Positions 24,241 to 32,649 of a stretch of DNA of 32,649 nucleotides are shown here, one piece after another; position 1 is the first letter of the stretch, and each line of letters starts with the position of its first letter. Below the pieces are notes generated by a model. The model ran no database searches and had not been told where the DNA came from. It saw only the letters and a program-made list of their open reading frames with translations. The position numbers and the translations under genes were made by a program. Origin of the DNA: an uncultured Opitutia bacterium (GTDB lineage: Bacteria > Verrucomicrobiota > Verrucomicrobiia > Opitutales > Opitutaceae); NCBI GenBank assembly GCA_903830425.1, contig CAIKTR010000050.1:1-32649 (forward strand), in the 5' to 3' direction.

Positions 24241-24274
24241 AGTCTTCGCCGCCGCGACCGCGGCCAGAAGACTG
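24240..24274. repeat. Hairpin directly after repeat copy B
   Basis: Arms CAGTCTTC (24240-24247) and GAAGACTG (24267-24274) are exact reverse complements, enclosing an inner GCCGC/GCGGC pairing. It could be the transcription end of the ancestral tRNA unit, since copy A is also followed by a hairpin. No T-run follows. Confidence 0.4.
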
Positions 24275-24476
24275 CCGCGCCGAAGCCCGCGTCCAGCGGG
24301 CGCAGGCGGGCGGAGGGCCGGGGTGGCCCGGCGATGTCGTTTCGCGCCCCGCCGCATTTTATCCGGGTTTCCCGCATGCCGCGGCTCTCGGGGCAGAGAG
24401 CCTTGCGGCCCCCAAATTTTGAGAAAGAAACTCGGCGCCACTGGCGGATTCGAGTATCCGGAGTGTCGTGTGCAGT

Positions 24477-26909
24477 ATGATGAAGGTATCGGTACCCTCT
24501 GGCCGGTTGATCCGCGCCCGGTGCTCCGCGGTCGCGATTCTTCTGGCTCTCGTCTGCGCCTCGCGCCTGGCGGCCGAAATCCAGGTTGGCGTCGTCGGCC
24601 AATCGAGCCCGTCGCTGCCGCGGCAATACGCCCCCGGCACCTCCCTCCAGTTTGCCGTCAGCGGATCGATCACCGGCCCCAGCCTCCAATGGTATCACAA
24701 TGACGCGCCGATTCCGGGGGCCACCTCCTCCGCGTACACCATCACCAGTCTCACCGCGGCTGACACCGGAAACTATGAGGTGCGGGGCACCGCCCAGGGC
24801 GCTCCCGACGCCAGTCGGCCGATCACGATCAACGTGCTGCCGTTTCCCCCGTCGCCGGTCGACCCCGCTTTTATCCCCTCGATTCCGCCGGAGTTGCGTC
24901 CACTGGAGGTTTTCCCGGGCGCGTCCGACGGCAGCGTCATCGTCCAGTGCTATCCGGCAACCGACCCGTATAACAACGGCGATCACCTCTCCGTCATCCG
25001 CCTCAATCCCGATGGCAGCCGCGATGCGACGGTGTTGCTCCCGACCAGCCCCCACAGCGTCACCGCGGTGCTGCCGAACGGGGACCTGATCGTGACGGGG
25101 GCGCCGTATCGCCTCCAAGTCGACGGCACGCCCGGCCCGTTCACGCTGCCGGCCGCCTTCAACGCCGCCGCCGGCCTGCGCGCCGTGGTCCAGGCCGACG
25201 GGAAAATCCTCCTCTTTCAAAATAACCTGCTCGCGCGCCTCAACGCCGATGGGTCGACCGATGCCGCCTTCAGCGCGGTGCCCCGGCCCGGATCGATCTA
25301 TGCGGTGCGCCTGGATTCCGCCGGCCGCATCACGATCAGCGGCGGCCGTCCGGCCGCGACGACGTACGGGCAGGCGGGCTATGTGCATCGGCTCCTGCCG
25401 TCCGGCGTCGACGACCCCGCCTTCCAGCCGGCCAACTCCGTCGGAACCAGCGTGGAGGCTTATCCCCTGGACGACGGCAGCGTGCTGCTGCGTTATTTTA
25501 TTTTCAGCCACGAAGGCCCGTTCCTGCAGAAACTGCGCGCGGACGGGACCGCGGACCCGCACTGGACGATGTCCGGGATCCTGGACACCAGCGCACTCGT
25601 GGTCGATCCGGTGACCGCCCGTATTTTCTATCTCGACCGGATGTCCGGGCTGCATCGGGCCGCGATCGACACCGGCGCGGTGGTTGACGACCCGGCATTT
25701 TACGGCGGCGAACTCTATCCGAACGCCCTGAAGCTGAGTCTCGACGGGAGCTTGTATGCGGGGGTTTACCGCGTGCTCACGAATAGCACGGTCACGACGT
25801 TGCCTGCGACCGTGAGCGTCGGCGCGAACGACCTCACGCCGGTCCAGGGGTCGACCCTCGTGCTGTCGTCCCGGCTCACGGGCACCGGTCCGTTTTCCTA
25901 CCAATGGCTCGCGCTGGACGGGCAGCCGCTGCCGGCCGAGGTCACGGCCTCCGCCCTGACCATGCCCAACGTGGGCGCCGTGAACTTCGGGCGGTATCAA
26001 CTGCGGGTGACCGGCGCCGCCGGACCTGTGCTCAGCGAGGTCGTGCGCATCGGGTACGACACCTATCAGGTCCCCTATCTCGCGAACCTTTCAGGCCGCG
26101 CGTTGGTCGGCACGGGCGATGACACCGCGATCGCTGGCGTCGCGGTGAAGATCAACGCCGGCGCCCGCGGCCTCACCACCCTGATCCGCGGGGCGGGGCC
26201 GGCGCTGCAGCCTTACGGCGTGGGCCAATTCCTCCCCAACCCCGCCCTCAACGTGTATGGCGTCGGCGCCCACTTGATCGGCAACAACGACAACTGGGGC
26301 GGCACGCCCGAGATGCGAAACGCGGCCCTCGCGGTTGGCGCCTTCCCCTTCGCCGCCGACAGCCACGATGCGGCGTTGCTCCAGACATTCGGCACCGGCA
26401 ATACGACGATCCAGCTGATCGACCAGACCGGGGCGAGCGGGGTGGGGGTCCTCGAGATTTATCGCCTGGAATCTTCTCCGCCGGTGCCGGGTGAGATCCT
26501 CAATCTCTCCCTGCGCGCCCGCACCGCCCCCGGCGAGCGAGTCGCGACGGCGGGATTCGTCATCGCCGACCCGCAGAACTTCGGCCGCTCCGCGCGACTG
26601 GTGATTCGAGCGGTCGGACCCGCCCTCGCGGGGTACGGCGTCGCCTCGCCGCTGCCGGACCCCGTCCTGACGCTCTATCGCTCGGACGGCACGATCGCCG
26701 CGCAAAACGACAACTGGTCGGCGGGATCAGGCGTCGGCGACCTTACGGCCGCGATGAGCCAGGTCGGCGCCTTCGCGCTGCCCCAGGGCAGCCGGGACGC
26801 CGCCCTCCTCCTCGACCTGCCGGCCGGCGTCTACTCGGTCCAAGCCTCGGGCGCGGCGGGCACGCTCTCCACGGGGGTCGTGCTGATCGAGACCTACCTC
26901 GTGAAATAG
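24477..26909 (+). CDS. Exported Ig-like / delta-60-like repeat protein with duplicated C-terminal domain
   Basis: The roughly 810-aa protein has a signal peptide (AVAILLALVCASRLAA). An Ig-like domain follows (about 40-120: LQWYHNDAPIPGATSSAYTI, then TAADTGNYEVRG). Next comes a beta-propeller-like stretch (about 130-450) with delta-60-like repeats such as NPDGSRDATVLL, NADGSTDAAFSAV and PSGVDDPAFQPAN. A second Ig-like domain lies near 460-530 (SYQWLALDGQPLPA). The end consists of two related modules of about 130 residues, each with an R-GAGPAL or R-VGPAL core, a YGV-LP-P-L segment, NDNW, VGAF and DAALL. No catalytic motif is visible; it is likely a surface or secreted adhesive protein. The start is ATG at 24477 or 24480; a GTG at 24468 is less likely. 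Confidence 0.78.
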   Translation: MMKVSVPSGRLIRARCSAVAILLALVCASRLAAEIQVGVVGQSSPSLPRQYAPGTSLQFAVSGSITGPSLQWYHNDAPIPGATSSAYTITSLTAADTGNYEVRGTAQGAPDASRPITINVLPFPPSPVDPAFIPSIPPELRPLEVFPGASDGSVIVQCYPATDPYNNGDHLSVIRLNPDGSRDATVLLPTSPHSVTAVLPNGDLIVTGAPYRLQVDGTPGPFTLPAAFNAAAGLRAVVQADGKILLFQNNLLARLNADGSTDAAFSAVPRPGSIYAVRLDSAGRITISGGRPAATTYGQAGYVHRLLPSGVDDPAFQPANSVGTSVEAYPLDDGSVLLRYFIFSHEGPFLQKLRADGTADPHWTMSGILDTSALVVDPVTARIFYLDRMSGLHRAAIDTGAVVDDPAFYGGELYPNALKLSLDGSLYAGVYRVLTNSTVTTLPATVSVGANDLTPVQGSTLVLSSRLTGTGPFSYQWLALDGQPLPAEVTASALTMPNVGAVNFGRYQLRVTGAAGPVLSEVVRIGYDTYQVPYLANLSGRALVGTGDDTAIAGVAVKINAGARGLTTLIRGAGPALQPYGVGQFLPNPALNVYGVGAHLIGNNDNWGGTPEMRNAALAVGAFPFAADSHDAALLQTFGTGNTTIQLIDQTGASGVGVLEIYRLESSPPVPGEILNLSLRARTAPGERVATAGFVIADPQNFGRSARLVIRAVGPALAGYGVASPLPDPVLTLYRSDGTIAAQNDNWSAGSGVGDLTAAMSQVGAFALPQGSRDAALLLDLPAGVYSVQASGAAGTLSTGVVLIETYLVK

Positions 26910-27027
26910 GGAGGGGAAACCGGGCGGGGACCGGACTCGCGGGCGGCGGGTCCAGGGTCGCGGCGGCGCGATAATTTTAGCCATGGGTTCGTAAGGCCGG
27001 CCATTCCCAGGCGGGGCCGGGCGTGCT

Positions 27028-28203
27028 ATGATGCCGGCGATGAACCTGAGCTCCGCCTTTACGGTCGATCCCGACGCGCCGGCGATCCGGCGGCACAACG
27101 CCCAGGTCGCCGCCGCGCAGGAGGCCTCCGACGCCGGCCGGCCGACGCGGGTGCTCCTCAAGTGCAGCGAGTGGGTCGGGCAGCACGGCTTTTACGCCGA
27201 CGAGATCGGGCTCGATTACCGCGAGTATTACACCAACCCCGACCGGATGCTGCAGGTGCAGCTGGAGGCCGCGCGGCGGCGGCGCGAAATCCCGGTGCAC
27301 GACATCATCCTGGGGGCGCCGCCGCGGGATAGCTGGTGCACCGGCGTGGACCTCTGGCCGGCGGTCGCGCCGGGCGCGTTCGACTGCGAACTCATGTACC
27401 GGCGGGAAACGGTGATCGCCAACCGCTCGCGGCACCTTTCGCGGGAAGCGTGCGATGCCCTCGTCCTGCCCAGCCTTGAGGACGGCGGCTTGATCGGCAC
27501 CATCCGCCGTTTCCACGAGCACCTGGTCGACCAGTACCAGGACAAACTGGTCTTCCTCGGCAAGACCGTGGACCGGATCCAAAATGGGATGGGCACGAGC
27601 GGTTTCTTCAGCCTCGCGCTCGACCTCCGGGGCGAGGCCATCATGGCGGACATGTACGAGGACGAGGCCTTCGCGCACCGGTTCCTGCGCAAGCTGGCCG
27701 ACTGGACCGACGCCCTGACGCGCCGCTGGGCCGCGCCGGCGGAGCGCCACGCGCCCTTTCCGCTCACGGACCACGGCATCGACATGCTGTCGCCGGCGAT
27801 GTACGAGAAATATATCCTGCCGATCCTGCTGGCCAAGAACCGCGGCCGGACCGGCGAGCCGCAGCTCTTCCACCACTGCGGCCGTGGCCAGCACCTGTTC
27901 CCGATCGTCAGCCGCCACTTCAAGCTGCAGACGCTCCATGCCCTCACCTACCCGCTGCTCGACATCGAGCGCATCCGGCGCGAGGTCGGCCCGGAGGCGC
28001 ACCTCATCGTGCTCATCTCCGACGGCATCCTCAACCTGGGCACCGCCGCCGCCGTGCGCTCCGCGGTGCAATCGCTCCTCACCGACCGGCTCAAGCGGAG
28101 CGGGCCGCTCACGCTGATCTCCGGCGACCTGCTGCCCGGCACCAAGCTGGACAACCTCCACGCCCTCTACGAAGCCGTGAAGGAATTTGGCGCCATCGGC
28201 TAG
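27028..28203 (+). CDS. Uroporphyrinogen decarboxylase-fold (COG0407-like) protein
   Basis: The 391-aa protein belongs to the UroD superfamily but is not HemE: PTRVLLKCSEWVGQHGFYAD near the start is unlike the haem enzyme's N-terminus. Supporting features are GFFSLALDLRGEAIMADMYE in the middle, HGIDMLSPAMYEKYILPILL, and QLFHHCGRGQHLFPIVSRH, in which the HxCG-like HHCG is close to the zinc motif of methylcobalamin:coenzyme M-type transferases. The closing SGDLLPGTKLDNLHALYEAV matches uncharacterized homologues. Several ATG codons (27028, 27031, 27040) could start it. It follows the Ig-like gene on the same strand. Methyltransferase activity is possible but unproven. It is a distant paralogue of the gene at 11381. 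Confidence 0.78.
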   Translation: MMPAMNLSSAFTVDPDAPAIRRHNAQVAAAQEASDAGRPTRVLLKCSEWVGQHGFYADEIGLDYREYYTNPDRMLQVQLEAARRRREIPVHDIILGAPPRDSWCTGVDLWPAVAPGAFDCELMYRRETVIANRSRHLSREACDALVLPSLEDGGLIGTIRRFHEHLVDQYQDKLVFLGKTVDRIQNGMGTSGFFSLALDLRGEAIMADMYEDEAFAHRFLRKLADWTDALTRRWAAPAERHAPFPLTDHGIDMLSPAMYEKYILPILLAKNRGRTGEPQLFHHCGRGQHLFPIVSRHFKLQTLHALTYPLLDIERIRREVGPEAHLIVLISDGILNLGTAAAVRSAVQSLLTDRLKRSGPLTLISGDLLPGTKLDNLHALYEAVKEFGAIG

Positions 28204-28233
28204 TTTTCCGCCGCGCCGGGACAAGGGCGGCCG

Positions 28234-28264
28234 CGGCCGGCGGGGCCCCCGTCGGGGCCGGCCG
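28234..28264. terminator. GC hairpin after second UroD-fold gene
   Basis: Arms CGGCCGGC (28234-28241) and GCCGGCCG (28257-28264) are reverse complements, 30 bp beyond the stop at 28203. No T-run follows, so termination is only plausible. Confidence 0.35.
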
Positions 28265-28274
28265 ACCGCCCCGG

Positions 28275-28334
28275 GGCCAAGCAGCAATCAAGCTTGCGCT
28301 TGCCTCTGACGTGCCGTGACTCCTGTGGCCTCCC
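28275..28334 (+). repeat. Dispersed repeat copy C (diverged)
   Basis: It aligns with copies A and B along the whole length: CCAAGCAGCAATCAAGC corresponds to CCAAACAGCAACCAAGC in B, GTGCCGTGACTCCTGTGG to GTGCTGTGGCTCCTGTAG, and the ending CCTCC to the tRNA-like GTCC. About seven of ten positions agree with B by hand. It is the most decayed of the three and sits just after a GC hairpin. Confidence 0.5.
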
Positions 28335-28395
28335 CCATCCCCCGGGAGAGGCTTTTCAGGGGGTCCGATCACACGCCAAGCCACCTCCCCCCGCC

Positions 28396-29604
28396 ATGCG
28401 CTGGTTCTTCGCCCTGAACGAAAATTCCCCGGCCTTCTGGGACTACGCGAACCTCCTCCAGGTCGCGGTGCACAGCGCGCGGCAGCACACGGCGCTCCGC
28501 CCGGTCTGCATCTACGACGGCGAGGAGAACGCCCTCATCGGCTGGCTGCGCGCCGCCGGCGTGACGGTCGTGCGCCGCAGCACGTTCCTCGGCGCGTTCA
28601 CCGTGGAGTTCTCCCCGATCGCCCGCGGCGCCTACCTGCGGCTGGAGATCCCGGCGATCTGCCGCGAGCAGGGCTGGGACGACGAGTTCGCGCTCTACAC
28701 CGACTGCGACGTGATGTTCCAGGGCGACGTCGCCCCGTGGCTCGCGTCGCTGCGGCCCCGGTTCCTGGCCGCCGCGCCCGAAAACGACCGCGCCGACCAC
28801 GTCCATTTCAACAGCGGCGTGATGCTCATCAATCTCCCCGCCTGGGAGCGCGAGCTGCCCGCGCTCACCGCCACGTTCCTCGCGCACCGCGAGGAATCGC
28901 TCGCCCCGCCCTACGATCAGGCGCTGCTGCAGCGCCACTTCCACGGCCGCACCGACGCCCTCCCGCTCGAGCTCAACTGGAAGGCCTACTGGCCCGGCGC
29001 CGAGCGGGCCGCCCTCCTGCACTTCCACGGCCCCAAGCCCGCCCACAAATACCTCGTGCTCAACCGCCGGGCCCCGGCCGCGATCCAGGACCTCGCGTCC
29101 CCGGCCTACCTCCAGGCCTGCCACCGCTGGGACGCGGCCCTGCTGGCGGCCCTCGCCTCGCAGCCGCTGCCGGCCGATCCCGGCGGGCAGCGGGTCGAGC
29201 CCGGGTTCGAGGGCTTCACCGCCGCCGCCGGGCTCGGGGTGTCCGAGGGGCCCTTTCCCCTGATCATGCTGCCCGCGGTCCGCTGGGGGCTGGCCCCCGC
29301 CACCGAGCTCACCTTCACCGTGCCGGCCGGATGCCGCGGGGAATTCGAGGCCAAGTTCCAGTGCCCGCACACCGATCAAATCGTAACGGTCCTGCTGGAC
29401 GACCGCGAACTGGCGTGCGCCCCGGTCCAGCGCGTGTCCGATCCCCAGTCCCTGATGGTCGCGTTGCCCGTTGGTCCGGGCCAGCACCGCCTGCGCCTGG
29501 GCTATGCGTGCGGCTACCCGCAGAGCAACGGCGACCCCCGGGTGCTCGCCGTCCTCTTCCACGCGCTCCGCTTTCGTTTTGTGGCGGCTGCGGCCACCGC
29601 CTGA
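28396..29604 (+). CDS. Glycosyltransferase (GT8-like) with C-terminal beta-rich domain
   Basis: The 402-aa protein begins MRWFFALNENSPAFWDYANL, the start of a cytoplasmic nucleotide-sugar transferase fold. FALYTDCDVMFQGDVAPW contains D103-C-D105, a DXD-type metal and UDP-sugar motif. HFNSGVMLINLPAWE follows, and HFHGPKPAHKY (H209 and H211) matches the metal-binding His of GT8 enzymes. The last 110 residues (from about 290) are beta-rich and look like a separate domain of unknown role. The ATG at 28396 is chosen; the frame is open upstream, but the extra residues are low in similarity and lie over repeat copy C. It may be a lipopolysaccharide or exopolysaccharide transferase; the sugar is unknown. 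Confidence 0.82.
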   Translation: MRWFFALNENSPAFWDYANLLQVAVHSARQHTALRPVCIYDGEENALIGWLRAAGVTVVRRSTFLGAFTVEFSPIARGAYLRLEIPAICREQGWDDEFALYTDCDVMFQGDVAPWLASLRPRFLAAAPENDRADHVHFNSGVMLINLPAWERELPALTATFLAHREESLAPPYDQALLQRHFHGRTDALPLELNWKAYWPGAERAALLHFHGPKPAHKYLVLNRRAPAAIQDLASPAYLQACHRWDAALLAALASQPLPADPGGQRVEPGFEGFTAAAGLGVSEGPFPLIMLPAVRWGLAPATELTFTVPAGCRGEFEAKFQCPHTDQIVTVLLDDRELACAPVQRVSDPQSLMVALPVGPGQHRLRLGYACGYPQSNGDPRVLAVLFHALRFRFVAAAATA

Positions 29605-29985
29605 GCCGGACTCATGCCGCGCCAGGGTGGAGGGGCGGGGCCGATCTGGCGGCGGATGTGCATTTGCTGCGTGAGCAAGAAATGAGCATTCATTGTCTGA
29701 AATTTGTGTGGCCCTTGCGCCGATACGGCCGTAATCAAACCACTGTGGTCAGCAACGAATCCGCTAAGTAGCCATGCATTTTTCGCCCCCCCCCCAGAGA
29801 TTATCGGTGGGAAAATTATACCAATCGATTGCTGAGTTGGCCATGACTGGGATCAGCCAGCCAGCACTAGTATTGTGTCAGGAGTTTTCGCCGAATATTT
29901 TGAGTCCGTGCCAAATGCCTTGGTCAACGTGGTTAACAGCTGCATTTCCCTTTCAGGTGCAGCGTATGCGAACTAGCCTCCCGTG
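29605..29985. other. AT-richer upstream region of the CheB-CheR gene
   Basis: 381 bp without a convincing gene. From about 29700 the G+C drops and a run of ten C (29786-29795) occurs. A 70-residue open frame (29774-29986) shows no recognizable motif and is probably chance. The region most likely holds the promoter of the downstream hybrid signalling gene; I could not pick a reliable -10/-35 pair. Confidence 0.55.

Positions 29986-32649
<2,664 letters not shown>

Larger units (their letters stand above)
23923..24476. other. Intergenic region, AT-rich part then repeat copy B and hairpin
   Basis: 554 bp without a convincing gene. About 23940-24176 is AT-rich and may carry the promoter of the propeller gene. 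Repeat copy B (24177-24240) follows, then an imperfect hairpin (24240-24274), then GC-rich sequence up to the Ig-like gene. Frames here give only short unrecognizable peptides. Confidence 0.6.

Overview
The window is GC-rich bacterial DNA, roughly 70% G+C by eye, and densely coded on both strands. The gene families fit a Verrucomicrobium of the Opitutaceae type: a RhaB beside LutABC, an OPT transporter, secreted Ig-like proteins with a duplicated C-terminal domain, and a two-component-style propeller protein. That lineage is an inference from gene content and composition, not from a marker gene.

Layout. 1-378 is a non-coding repeat region, with two copies of a 23-bp palindrome flanking a 13-bp tandem array. 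379-4629 pairs rhamnulokinase (minus) head-to-head with a lutABC operon (plus), which links rhamnose breakdown to lactate oxidation. 4707-7013 is an OPT-family transporter. 7047-11268 (minus) is an AraC regulator, a fumarylacetoacetate-hydrolase-family enzyme and a GH38 alpha-mannosidase. 11381-16242 (plus) is a four-gene one-carbon cassette: a UroD-fold protein, a fused MetF-MetV-like methylene-THF reductase, a LigM/GcvT-like THF-dependent demethylase, and a stand-alone protein resembling the MetH reactivation domain. 16277-19144 (minus) is glycine dehydrogenase gcvP, divergent from endonuclease III (19253-19924).

19995-20071 is tRNA-Val(CAC). Downstream lies an accretion zone of visibly lower G+C, with a heparinase II/III-like gene (20178-22463) and a propeller gene (22807-23922). 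It is punctuated by degraded copies of the tRNA 3' end at 22611-22672 and 24177-24240, a weaker relative at 28275-28334, and a degraded tRNA-Val body at 22553-22587. An Ig-like/delta-60-like exported protein (24477-26909) and a second UroD-fold protein (27028-28203) lie between copies two and three. 28396-29604 is a GT8-like glycosyltransferase. A 381-bp AT-richer gap with a C10 tract precedes a CheB-CheR-coiled-coil-PAS hybrid protein (29986 onward) that runs off the right edge.

Two items are most worth pursuing. One is the one-carbon cassette, which looks like a THF-dependent demethylation module for an unidentified methylated substrate. The other is the tRNA-Val locus, where several insertions seem to have stacked, leaving only partial tRNA copies and no integrase.
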